Shown in pieces: positions 1 to 6,257 of a stretch of 15,008 nt of DNA. Both the position numbers and the translations under genes were made by a program. Source of the stretch: Candidatus Izemoplasma sp. (GTDB lineage: Bacteria; Bacillota_I; Bacilli_A; Izemoplasmatales; Izemoplasmataceae); the NCBI GenBank assembly GCA_007132145.1, contig SLPE01000174.1, positions 1-15,008 on the forward strand, read 5' to 3'. The notes under the pieces were generated by a model. It was given only the letters and a program-made list of their open reading frames with translations. It was not told the origin of the DNA and searched no databases. Numbering within the stretch: the stretch's first letter is position 1; the number at the start of each line of letters is the position of its first letter.

Positions 1-1145
1 AGACCGAGGCTCTCGTCATTGTGATAGACGTCGTAACCGAGCGTATCCGGCATGAATGACTCGCGTGGATAAAAACGGTCCGAGAAATTGTGGAACGCGG
101 CGTGGTTGTAGCCTTTTTGTCCGAACAGCCGCGGCAAGGTGTTGGGGAAATGGTTCTCGGCGTACTGGTTCATGCTCAAATTCCGGAAGGTGTTGGCGTA
201 AAAACCGGTTTGCACCATGAACTCGGTATCGGCGGTGTTTCGAAGATACAGTGGCGCATAGAAATTGTCGAACACCCATGAATCGTGGAGAAGTTCATAA
301 AGATTCGGCGTCAACGTCTCGTCGATGGCGTACGTGTCGAGCGATTCGGCCATGATGAGGATGAGGTTCTTGCCTTCAAAGACATCGGTCATGTCGTTAG
401 GGATGTGAGAAGGCCTCTCATTGAAGAAATCGGCGAGTTGCGTGTCGTAATCGAAAACGTCTTGTCGAGGAAATATCGTTTGACCGAGGTCTTTCCTCAA
501 ATATGTGAGAAGGCCGTATTCGTTGATCATCCGTACGGATGAAGTATGTTCCCGGTAGAGTTGCCAGTCGGAATACTCGTATTCGGGATCTCCATCGGGG
601 TCCCGGTTGATCGTCGCGATGGCGACGGTGAAACTGACGAATGCCAACGCGAGGGTGGCAAAGACTTGTTTGTAAGATTTGAAGCGGATGTCGAAGAACG
701 CGCCGTCGGTCTTGCGCGACACGTACGTCAATAGACCGAAAACGAAAACCAGGGGAACGAGATAGAAGAGGTGTCCCCATTCGAGGGATTGTGTGACCCG
801 GTAGAGAAAGGTGAGACCGGTCGCGAAATCGCTGCTCAAGGCGAAAGAATAGAAGTTGCTTGCAATCTGGAAGTAGACGTCTTGTGAAGAATACAAAAAC
901 ATCAAGAGGAAAGCGAAACCGAACACGAGTCGTTTCGCCGTCCGGCGTTTGAACGCGCGCAAGATGAACACGACGAAAAGTCCGTAGGCCAGCGTGAAGA
1001 GCATCGTACGGATGAAACTGACCGAAACGAGGTTCGACCATGACATGCGAAAAGAAAACAGCCGGACCTTGAAGACCAGTTCGAAAAACAGGATGATGGA
1101 AAAGAACAAGCCGAGAATAAAGAGAGGGGCTCGATAGTTTTTCAT
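1..1145 (-). CDS. LTA synthase family protein (sulfatase-fold membrane enzyme), 3' end outside window
   Basis: About 381 residues are visible from ATG at 1145; the C-terminus runs off the left edge. The N-terminal half has about five hydrophobic segments (roughly residues 5-25, 43-63, 72-90, 125-142, 160-178), followed by an extracellular alkaline-phosphatase/sulfatase-like domain from about 255. The segment LILIMAESLD (261-270) matches the metal-binding Glu strand of LtaS, and RNTADTEFM (302-310) matches the catalytic K-T-S-D-A-E-F segment, making Thr304 the likely nucleophile. LtaS-type enzymes transfer glycerol phosphate from phosphatidylglycerol onto a growing lipoteichoic acid chain outside the membrane. 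The downstream Asp-His metal motif would lie beyond the window. The start is supported by an AGGGGAG ribosome binding site and a promoter just upstream. The exact substrate cannot be told from sequence; another phosphoglycerol or phosphoethanolamine transferase is possible. Confidence 0.85.
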   Translation of the reverse strand, partial: MKNYRAPLFILGLFFSIILFFELVFKVRLFSFRMSWSNLVSVSFIRTMLFTLAYGLFVVFILRAFKRRTAKRLVFGFAFLLMFLYSSQDVYFQIASNFYSFALSSDFATGLTFLYRVTQSLEWGHLFYLVPLVFVFGLLTYVSRKTDGAFFDIRFKSYKQVFATLALAFVSFTVAIATINRDPDGDPEYEYSDWQLYREHTSSVRMINEYGLLTYLRKDLGQTIFPRQDVFDYDTQLADFFNERPSHIPNDMTDVFEGKNLILIMAESLDTYAIDETLTPNLYELLHDSWVFDNFYAPLYLRNTADTEFMVQTGFYANTFRNLSMNQYAENHFPNTLPRLFGQKGYNHAAFHNFSDRFYPRESFMPDTLGYDVYHNDESLG

Positions 1146-1173
1146 GTGAACTCCCCTTTTTGATGACACATGT

Positions 1174-1202
1174 ATTATATCGCATGCGCGTAGATATTTC
1201 AA
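1174..1202 (-). promoter_or_regulatory. Promoter of the LTA synthase-like gene
   Basis: On the minus strand a -35 TTGAAA (1197-1202) and a perfect -10 TATAAT (1174-1179) are separated by 17 bases. The predicted transcript would start near 1167, giving a leader of about 20 bases that carries the ribosome binding site. Confidence 0.75.
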
Positions 1203-1320
1203 CTTTCCCCTTGGTGGTGATGGCTTCGCGCAACCCTATCCTAACCGACAAAACAATCGGTACGCGCACTTTCGCCCCGTGTAAAGAGCGACATCGACCT
1301 TTTCCAACGGTTTTTAACAC

Positions 1321-1349
1321 TTGACAACGTCTATCCTTTTGCATACAAT
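1321..1349 (+). promoter_or_regulatory. Promoter of the tRNA operon
   Basis: A consensus -35 TTGACA (1321-1326) and -10 TACAAT (1344-1349) are 17 bases apart, and tRNA-His begins 26 bases after the -10. This is the strongest promoter match in the window, as expected for a stable-RNA operon. Confidence 0.85.
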
Positions 1350-1375
1350 GTTTATAGTCTCGGAAAGAGCATCAC

Positions 1376-1452
1376 GGCGATTGTGGCGAAGTGGTTAACG
1401 CACCGGATTGTGGCTCCGGCACTCGAGGGTTCGATTCCCTTCAATCGCCCCA
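1376..1452 (+). tRNA. tRNA-His (GTG anticodon)
   Basis: The acceptor strand 1377-1383 pairs with 1442-1448. There is an extra 5' G at 1376 facing discriminator C73 at 1449, the hallmark of histidine tRNA (encoded G-1). The anticodon stem CCGGA/TCCGG encloses a loop with GTG. The T arm contains TTCGATT, and CCA is encoded at 1450-1452. It is the first gene of a three-tRNA operon. Confidence 0.96.
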
Positions 1453-1457
1453 TACGA

Positions 1458-1532
1458 TGGGCTATGGCCAAGTGGTTAAGGCATCGGACTTTGACTCCGA
1501 CATCGGTGGTTCGAATCCACCTAGCCCAGCCA
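1458..1532 (+). tRNA. tRNA-Gln (TTG anticodon)
   Basis: Acceptor TGGGCTA (1458-1464) pairs with TAGCCCA (1522-1528), with G73 and encoded CCA at 1530-1532. The anticodon stem TCGGA/TCCGA holds the loop CTTTGAC, giving TTG. It lies 5 bases after tRNA-His. Confidence 0.96.
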
Positions 1533-1540
1533 TTTTTTTT

Positions 1541-1623
1541 GCGGGTGTGGCGGAACTGGCAGACGCGCTAGACTTAGGATCTAGTTCTTCGGAGTGCAGG
1601 TTCGACTCCTGTCACCCGCACCA
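1541..1623 (+). tRNA. tRNA-Leu (TAG anticodon)
   Basis: Acceptor GCGGGTG (1541-1547) pairs with CACCCGC (1613-1619), with A73 and encoded CCA at 1621-1623. The anticodon stem CTAGA/TCTAG holds CTTAGGA (TAG). A long variable arm with a TTCG-type loop marks it as a class II tRNA. It is the last gene of the operon, 8 bases (a T-run) after tRNA-Gln. Confidence 0.96.
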
Positions 1624-1632
1624 CGTCATTCC

Positions 1633-1662
1633 GCACAACGCCATGCTCGGGTTGTGCTTTTT
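1633..1662 (+). terminator. Rho-independent terminator of the tRNA operon
   Basis: The stem GCACAAC (1633-1639) / GTTGTGC (1651-1657), with two further inner C-G pairs, is followed by TTTTT. It sits 10 bases after the tRNA-Leu CCA and upstream of the next ribosome binding site. Confidence 0.75.
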
Positions 1663-1687
1663 CATCCTTTTCAAAAGAGAGGGGCGG

Positions 1688-3157
1688 ATGCCCATGGTAT
1701 TCGACATCAAAGAAAAAGAAGCCCTTGAAAAAGCGGCCGCGGCTTGGGACGTTTCCGCGAGCGTGCATATCGAAGCGGATGCAAAGACCTTGTATTCTGC
1801 ACAACACGGATATGCCGACCGTGAAGAAGGGCGACCCTTGAGTCCGTCTCCGAGTTACGCGCTGTCACCGCGCACGCCGTTTTTACTGGCGGTATGTGCG
1901 TTGCAACTCGTTGAAGAAGGACGCTTGGACCTGGACGCGCCCATCGCGAACTACATGCCCGAATACGTGCACGCCAAGCGGATGACGACACGTCAGTTGT
2001 TTTTGCATGAAAGCGGGCTTCCCGATTACTTCTATGCCCGCAAGATGCTCCGACTTCATGCGGACGAAAAACACAAAGCTTTGGATGATGAATCTCGGTT
2101 TCGCGTCGAAAGTGAACACTTGGTCCGACCGACGCCATTCGAAGACATACTCGCTCTCATAGGAGACGATCTCGAATTCAAACCGGGGCTTCGACACGAT
2201 TGGAGTTTGACGAATCTCGCTTTCTTGGAAGAACTCATGGCACGTGTAGACGGCAGAAACCTTGTCGATTGTATCGCTGAACGTGTCTTTTCAAAAGCGG
2301 GCGTCGACGTATGCCGTGGCTTTACGGCGAATACCGTGTCTTACGGCGTCATCCGCAACACCATCCGTGTCCGTACGCCTTTTCCGGAAGACGTAGAAGA
2401 CGTATTCACCGTCACTGCCAAGGATATGCAAAAAATCCTCGCGGCATTGATGCGAGATGCGTTGTTCGCCCCCTCTTCTTGGGAAGAAGCATTGAGATTA
2501 AACGACGATGGCATCGCGATTCTCGCTGACGAAGACAACGGGTTGTTCGAGTTCGGATGGGAAGTATCCGGCTACATGTTCGGAGCTTATATCGATCGGG
2601 ATGCGAAGCTGTTCTCTTTCGTCTTGGCGAATGAAGATGAGACTTACAAAAAGAAAGAGGGAATCTGGCAATGCTTTTCCCTCGACCTTCAACGTATCGT
2701 CGAACGGGCGACGACCACCCCTGAAAAAACACGACTGGAACCCTACAATAAGCTTAACGCTACAGGGGCGATACGTCTATCAATCGAGAAAGCGCAAGAA
2801 GAGTTCGTGCCCGACGCCAAAACAGCACTCGCTTTCGCATATTCCAGACACGAAACGCGCAAGACGTACGTCTTGATGGAAAAAAGCCGAGCGGTCGGGA
2901 TCGTCATCTTGACAATCGATGCGAAAAAGAACGATTACATGGTCAGCATCGCCATCGTAGACAAAGCCTACCAGAACCGTGGATTCGGAAAGATCATGCT
3001 TAGGGAATCACTCGCGATTCTGAAAGATGCGGGTGCGAAAGACATCGAGTTGTTCGTGTTACGGCACAACGTGCCGGCACACCGGATGTATCTTTCTCTC
3101 GGATTCAAGGAGACGGCCATCTATCCGAGTGGGTACTTGCTTAAAAAGACATTGTGA
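1688..3157 (+). CDS. Beta-lactamase-like (catalytically degenerate) domain fused to GNAT acetyltransferase
   Basis: The protein has 489 residues. Residues about 20-340 follow the class C beta-lactamase / serine hydrolase fold: GYADREEGRPLSP (41-53), LQLVEEGRLDLDAPIANYMPEY (72-93) and TTRQLFLHESGLPDYF (100-115) are family landmarks. At the ungapped position of the catalytic Ser-x-x-Lys the sequence reads PRTP (61-64), and the Tyr-x-Asn position after PG reads WSL (172-174), so hydrolase activity is unlikely. Residues about 360-489 form a GNAT N-acetyltransferase domain with the acetyl-CoA loop QNRGFG (429-434) and the C-terminal HNVPAHRMYLSLGF (460-473), both apparently intact. There is no signal peptide, so it is probably cytoplasmic. 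The start at 1688 follows GAGAGGGG; an ATG at 1694 is an equally possible start. The acetyl acceptor is unknown. The gene is monocistronic, between two terminators. Confidence 0.85.
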   Translation: MPMVFDIKEKEALEKAAAAWDVSASVHIEADAKTLYSAQHGYADREEGRPLSPSPSYALSPRTPFLLAVCALQLVEEGRLDLDAPIANYMPEYVHAKRMTTRQLFLHESGLPDYFYARKMLRLHADEKHKALDDESRFRVESEHLVRPTPFEDILALIGDDLEFKPGLRHDWSLTNLAFLEELMARVDGRNLVDCIAERVFSKAGVDVCRGFTANTVSYGVIRNTIRVRTPFPEDVEDVFTVTAKDMQKILAALMRDALFAPSSWEEALRLNDDGIAILADEDNGLFEFGWEVSGYMFGAYIDRDAKLFSFVLANEDETYKKKEGIWQCFSLDLQRIVERATTTPEKTRLEPYNKLNATGAIRLSIEKAQEEFVPDAKTALAFAYSRHETRKTYVLMEKSRAVGIVILTIDAKKNDYMVSIAIVDKAYQNRGFGKIMLRESLAILKDAGAKDIELFVLRHNVPAHRMYLSLGFKETAIYPSGYLLKKTL

Positions 3158-3165
3158 AAACCATG

Positions 3166-3197
3166 AAAAAGGCGCTATCACTAGCGCCTTTATTTTT
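3166..3197. terminator. Bidirectional terminator between the GNAT fusion gene and metK
   Basis: The perfect stem GGCGCTA (3171-3177) / TAGCGCC (3182-3188) has a 4-base loop, flanked by AAAAA on the left and TTTATTTTT on the right. It therefore has a U-tract in both directions and serves both convergent genes; the metK stop codon TAA (3196-3198) overlaps its right edge. Confidence 0.88.
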
Positions 3198-4365
3198 ATC
3201 GCGAATGCTTTTCAACGGCTGATTTCAACGGCTCAACACGATCGGTCCGTTCCCAAGGCAGATCGAGATCGAGTCTCCCGAAATGACCGTAAGACGCCGT
3301 TTGTAAATAAAGGGGACGTCGCAAATCGAGCGTTTTGATGATCGCTTCGGGTCTGAGATCGAATGTATCGAGCACGGCGGCGAGAATGACTTTCTCATCG
3401 ATGTGTGCCGTGCCGAACGTTTCGATGGAGACACTGCTCGGGTCTTCGACGCCGATGACGTAGGATAGTTGGACTTCGATGCGGTCGGCGAGACCCGCGG
3501 CGACGACGTTCTTCGCGATATGGCGTGCGGCGTAGGAAGCGCTACGGTCGACTTTTGTCGGATCTTTTCCACTAAAAGCGCCGCCGCCGTGACGCGCTGC
3601 ACCGCCGTACGTATCTACAATCGTCTTGCGACCGGTCACACCGGCGTCTCCATGGGGACCGCCCACGACGAACTTTCCGGTCGGATTGATGTGGATTTTT
3701 GTGTTTTCATCGATGAGACGCGCCGGAACGACGGCCTCGATGACGTGTTCACGGATGTCCTTGTGGATTTGGTCTTGGCGGATGTTTTTGGCGTGTTGCG
3801 CGCTGACGACGATGCTGTCGGCTCGGACGGGGCGATTTTCATCATTGAATTCGAGTGTGATCTGGGTCTTGCCGTCGGGTCGCAAGTAGGTGAGCGGACC
3901 GTTTTTCCGTACATGCGACAGGCGTCGGGCGAGTTTGTGCGCATAGACGATGGTGGCGGGCATGAATTCATCGGTTTCGTTGCTCGCGTATCCGAACATG
4001 ATGCCTTGGTCTCCGGCACCTTGACCGTTGTTCTTGTCGACACCTTGCGCAATGTCGGGCGATTGCGGGTCGATTGCGACGAGCACACCCATCGTTTCGG
4101 CGTCGAAACCGTATTTTCCACGATCGTAGCCGATGTCCTTGACCGTCTTCCGGACGATTTTCTGAATGTCGACATAAGTCGACGTCGTCACTTCGCCCAT
4201 GACGAGGACGAGACCTGTCGTGACTGCCGTTTCACAGGCGACGCGGGCATCGGGGTCGTCTTTGAGGATGGCATCGAGGATGGCGTCGGAAATTTGGTCG
4301 CAAATCTTATCGGGATGGCCTTCCGTCACCGATTCGGATGTGATCAATCGCTTTGTGGCGGTCAT
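3196..4365 (-). CDS. metK: S-adenosylmethionine synthetase (methionine adenosyltransferase)
   Basis: Cytoplasmic enzyme making S-adenosylmethionine from methionine and ATP. The 389-residue length is normal for the bacterial family. Visible motifs are [11 protein letters not shown] (10-20, with the ATP/metal-binding His17 and Asp19), the signature [12 protein letters not shown] (116-127), and the glycine-rich phosphate loop GGGAFSGKD (260-268); [18 protein letters not shown] lies between them. The start is set at 4365 by AAGGAGTG seven bases upstream; an upstream in-frame extension to 4437 would run through the promoter and is not used. It is transcribed alone from its own promoter, with terminators on both sides. 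I saw no SAM riboswitch in the short leader. Its product would serve the methyltransferase encoded at 5313-6257, among many others. Confidence 0.97.
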   Translation of the reverse strand: MTATKRLITSESVTEGHPDKICDQISDAILDAILKDDPDARVACETAVTTGLVLVMGEVTTSTYVDIQKIVRKTVKDIGYDRGKYGFDAETMGVLVAIDPQSPDIAQGVDKNNGQGAGDQGIMFGYASNETDEFMPATIVYAHKLARRLSHVRKNGPLTYLRPDGKTQITLEFNDENRPVRADSIVVSAQHAKNIRQDQIHKDIREHVIEAVVPARLIDENTKIHINPTGKFVVGGPHGDAGVTGRKTIVDTYGGAARHGGGAFSGKDPTKVDRSASYAARHIAKNVVAAGLADRIEVQLSYVIGVEDPSSVSIETFGTAHIDEKVILAAVLDTFDLRPEAIIKTLDLRRPLYLQTASYGHFGRLDLDLPWERTDRVEPLKSAVEKHSR

Positions 4366-4394
4366 CGCTTTCACTCCTTCCGATTGTCGAGTCC

Positions 4395-4422
4395 ATTGTA
4401 TCAAACATACACGAAAATACAA
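4395..4422 (-). promoter_or_regulatory. Probable metK promoter
   Basis: The minus-strand -10 TACAAT (4395-4400) has a weak -35 TTGTAT (4417-4422) 16 bases upstream. The -10 lies about 30 bases before the metK start, leaving room only for the ribosome binding site. Confidence 0.55.
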
Positions 4423-4436
4423 GGAAAATGACGGCA

Positions 4437-4462
4437 TGAAAAAGGCGAAGCTCGCTTCGCCT
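4437..4462 (-). terminator. Terminator after the YidD-Bcp fusion gene
   Basis: Read on the minus strand, the stem AGGCGAAG / CTTCGCCT (4455-4462 and 4443-4450) has a 4-base loop and is followed by a T-run (4438-4443). The stem overlaps the TGA stop codon of the gene. Confidence 0.85.
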
Positions 4463-4893
4463 CACAACTCGGCCAATACGTTTTCGACATGACCTTGCGC
4501 TTTCACATTCCGGAACGCTTTGACAACTTCGCCGTTTTCATCGATGACGAACGTGCTGCGCGCGACGCCGATCACTTTCTTGCCGTACATGTTCTTCTCT
4601 TGCATGACGTCGAACGCGTCATGCAATTTTTGTTCGGGATCGCTCAACAAGAGCATCCCGAGACCGTGTTTGTCGATGAACTTGCAATGGGAATCGACAC
4701 TGTCGCGACTGACGCCGACGATACGGTAGCCTTTTTCGGCGAACGCGTTCTTGTGCGCTGTGAACGCAAGCGCTTCGATCGTACATCCGGACGTGTTGTC
4801 CTTGGGATAGAAGAAGAGCACGATCCTTTCGCCTTTGAAATCGGCGAGCGTGTAAGCGTTGCCGTCACTGGCTTGCAGACGGATGTCTTTCAT
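4462..4893 (-). CDS. bcp: Alternative product: free Bcp/PrxQ peroxiredoxin from an internal start
   Basis: Starting at ATG 4893 gives a 143-residue protein of ordinary Bcp length, beginning MKDIRLQASDG as free Bcp proteins do. The internal ribosome binding site AAAGGAGA lies 10 bases upstream, slightly longer spacing than ideal. Bcp reduces peroxides and lipid hydroperoxides in the cytoplasm using the Cys in TSGCT (Cys37 here). The resolving Cys of the two-Cys subgroup is absent, so it would work as a one-Cys enzyme unless Cys70 (DSHCKF) takes that part. This entry is nested in and in frame with the YidD-Bcp fusion and is inferred from the start signals. Confidence 0.5.
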   Translation of the reverse strand: MKDIRLQASDGNAYTLADFKGERIVLFFYPKDNTSGCTIEALAFTAHKNAFAEKGYRIVGVSRDSVDSHCKFIDKHGLGMLLLSDPEQKLHDAFDVMQEKNMYGKKVIGVARSTFVIDENGEVVKAFRNVKAQGHVENVLAEL

Positions 4894-5118
4894 CGGGTTC
4901 TTGTCTCCTTTCTCGGGGATGGGGTCGTAGCCGCCTTTGAACAAAGGGTTGCAGCGGAGGATGCGTTTGACGCTCAGAAACGTCGCGTAGAAGAACCCTT
5001 TGCGGGTGTAGGCTTCTTTTGCGTACGCACTGCATGTCGGATGGTACCGGCATCGTGGCGCAAGACGCGGTCTGTGTTTGCGGTAGATATCGATGCATTT
5101 GATCATCACTTTGTTCAT
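4462..5118 (-). CDS. YidD domain fused in frame to Bcp-type peroxiredoxin
   Basis: This is a 218-residue open frame. Residues 1-75 are a complete YidD (membrane protein insertion efficiency factor): RLAPRCRYHPTCSAYAKEA (18-36), KRILRCNPLFKGGYDPIP (51-68). YidD is a small membrane-associated protein linked to YidC/Sec insertion. Residues 76-218 are a complete thioredoxin-fold peroxiredoxin of the Bcp/PrxQ group: FFYPKDNTSGCT (103-114) holds the peroxidatic Cys112, and STFVIDENGEVV follows. The usual second Cys five residues later is Leu (EALAF). The two parts are joined by a short linker with no stop codon, yet an internal AAAGGAGA and ATG precede the Bcp part (start 4893), so free Bcp may also be made. 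The start at 5118 follows AGGGAGA. A promoter lies just upstream. The domain identities are secure; whether the fused polypeptide is the main product is not. Confidence 0.88.
   Translation of the reverse strand: MNKVMIKCIDIYRKHRPRLAPRCRYHPTCSAYAKEAYTRKGFFYATFLSVKRILRCNPLFKGGYDPIPEKGDKNPMKDIRLQASDGNAYTLADFKGERIVLFFYPKDNTSGCTIEALAFTAHKNAFAEKGYRIVGVSRDSVDSHCKFIDKHGLGMLLLSDPEQKLHDAFDVMQEKNMYGKKVIGVARSTFVIDENGEVVKAFRNVKAQGHVENVLAEL
4904..4911 (-). promoter_or_regulatory. Internal ribosome binding site inside the YidD-Bcp frame
   Basis: AAAGGAGA on the minus strand is a near-perfect Shine-Dalgarno sequence, 10 bases before an in-frame ATG at 4893. It falls in the linker codons (Glu-Lys-Gly-Asp-Lys), exactly at the domain boundary. 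Confidence 0.6.
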
Positions 5119-5135
5119 CGGCTTCTCCCTATTTC

Positions 5136-5164
5136 ATCATACCAATGCTTGAAGCGTTTGACAA
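5136..5164 (-). promoter_or_regulatory. Promoter of the YidD-Bcp gene
   Basis: On the minus strand, -35 TTGTCA (5159-5164) and -10 TATGAT (5136-5141) are 17 bases apart, each one base from consensus. The start codon is 17 bases beyond the -10, so the leader is very short. Confidence 0.7.
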
Positions 5165-5212
5165 CGGATACGCCCTTGGGTGAACGCCGATTCATGTCTT
5201 TGTCGAAAACGT

Positions 5213-5256
5213 CGGCTTTCATGGTAGAATGGAAGTGTCCATATCCATGAAAGCCG
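5213..5256. repeat. 44-bp nested inverted repeat in the divergent intergenic region
   Basis: Perfect 12-base arms CGGCTTTCATGG (5213-5224) and CCATGAAAGCCG (5245-5256) enclose a second inverted repeat ATGGA (5229-5233) / TCCAT (5238-5242). A TGTTTTT run follows on the plus strand. An extended -10-like TGGTAGAAT (5222-5230) overlaps the left arm. It lies between two divergent promoters; no gene ends here, so a simple terminator role is unlikely. Confidence 0.75.
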
Positions 5257-5266
5257 TGTTTTTACA

Positions 5267-5295
5267 TGGACAAGGTACAACCGCTATGTTAAAAT
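5267..5295 (+). promoter_or_regulatory. Promoter of the ytxK-like/ackA operon
   Basis: -35 TGGACA (5267-5272) and -10 TAAAAT (5290-5295) are separated by 17 bases. The predicted transcript starts near 5302, leaving a very short leader before the ATG at 5313 or 5331. Confidence 0.6.
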
Positions 5296-5312
5296 GACCG
5301 TTGGTGATTGTC

Positions 5313-6257
5313 ATGGTTGAGAACGACGGTATGGAACGGTTTTACACGTACATCGACCGTTTGGCGTCCGCCCTTGAAAAGAAAGACGGGATCATCTATC
5401 TCGAAGGCATCAACGAAGCCTTGAACTATTTGCTCGACGACAAGACGAACCATGTTCTCGGCTCGGCGCTTTCCGCATTGTTTCACACGGAAAAGGGCCA
5501 TGTCGTCGGACGGGACTTCTCCAAATCCGATATTCGCAAAGCGATCCAGATGGCCCTGCTCAAGGGACTCAAACGCGCGCGAATCACCAATGCGCAAATC
5601 ACCCCCGATTCGATCGGCATGTTCATCGCCTATCTCTTGGATAAACTGTATCCCGGAGAAAAGCCGACGACGATGTTCGACCCATTGATCGGGACGGCGA
5701 ATCTCGCGACGACGATCATCATCCAATCGGGAAGACCGATGAAGGTGCACGGTGTCGACGACGACGAAATGATGCTCAGGCTCGCCCGGAACATGTGTGA
5801 TGCCTTGGACATGCCTCATCGCTTGACGTTTCAGGACACCTTGTCTTACGATAGCGAGCCCGTCGACGCGATCGTGACCGATTTTCCACCGCACAAGACG
5901 TCGGATGCGACCTATTTCCCCTACGGGGTCATCTTGCACCACGTGCGCGCACTCACGGCCGGAGGGTTCTTCATCGCCCTCGTCGAAAACGACTTCTTCG
6001 ACCGCAACGGCATCGACGCGTTCAAAGCCCGTCTCCATGAACACGCCCGTCTATACGGTCTCGTCAAACTCGACGAAGGCATGTTCACCACCCACGCGAA
6101 GAGCATCTTGATCATCCGTAAACATACAAAGGAACAAGACGACAAAGAAGCGTTCCTGCTCGTCGATTTGCCTCCATTCTCCGACGTTGCAGCGTTTAGG
6201 GACGCTCTCGATAAAATGAACCTCTGGTTCTCGAAAAGAAAGGTAGATGTCCAATGA
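5313..6257 (+). CDS. YtxK-like class I SAM-dependent methyltransferase
   Basis: 314 residues from ATG 5313. The N-terminal ~115 residues are helical, followed by a Rossmann methyltransferase domain related to N6-adenine DNA methylases. Motif I is FDPLIGTANL (122-131), the acidic end of the next strand is VHGVDDDEMM (145-154), and the motif IV position reads TDFPPH (189-194) instead of NPPY. The C-terminal strand GMFTTHAKSILIIRK also fits the family. No target-recognition or restriction partner is present, and the position directly before ackA is the one YtxK has in Bacillus, where the substrate is not established to my knowledge. The stop overlaps the ackA start (ATGA). The start is uncertain: TTG 5301, ATG 5313 (GGTGA five bases upstream) and ATG 5331 are possible. 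Confidence 0.83.
   Translation: MVENDGMERFYTYIDRLASALEKKDGIIYLEGINEALNYLLDDKTNHVLGSALSALFHTEKGHVVGRDFSKSDIRKAIQMALLKGLKRARITNAQITPDSIGMFIAYLLDKLYPGEKPTTMFDPLIGTANLATTIIIQSGRPMKVHGVDDDEMMLRLARNMCDALDMPHRLTFQDTLSYDSEPVDAIVTDFPPHKTSDATYFPYGVILHHVRALTAGGFFIALVENDFFDRNGIDAFKARLHEHARLYGLVKLDEGMFTTHAKSILIIRKHTKEQDDKEAFLLVDLPPFSDVAAFRDALDKMNLWFSKRKVDVQ

Noticed and set aside
418..1344. 308-codon minus-strand frame overlapping the LTA synthase-like gene
   Set aside because: It is a shifted frame of the true gene at 1-1145, begins upstream of that gene's promoter and has an Arg/His/Phe-rich product with no membrane pattern.
1376..1623. Integration site or mobile element at the tRNA cluster
   Set aside because: All three tRNAs are complete with encoded CCA, and I found no repeat of a tRNA 3' end, no integrase and no transposase in the window.
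1391..1687. N-terminal extension of the GNAT fusion frame through the tRNA genes
   Set aside because: The frame is open by chance through three tRNA genes and a terminator; ribosome binding signals occur only at 1675-1684.
3469..4431. 320-codon open frame on the plus strand opposite metK
   Set aside because: It lies wholly antisense to metK and its promoter, arises from the codon use of metK, and shows no domain.
4366..4437. Possible SAM riboswitch upstream of metK
   Set aside because: The leader after the predicted promoter is only about 25-30 bases, too short for any SAM aptamer, and no pairing of that kind is seen.
4489..5250. 253-codon plus-strand frame opposite the YidD-Bcp gene
   Set aside because: The minus strand carries two complete known domains over the same bases; the plus frame is their shadow and crosses a promoter.
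5313..6257. Restriction-modification or phage-defence methyltransferase
   Set aside because: There is a DNA-methylase-like fold, but no endonuclease or specificity gene nearby, the motif IV is altered, and the place before ackA matches housekeeping YtxK.
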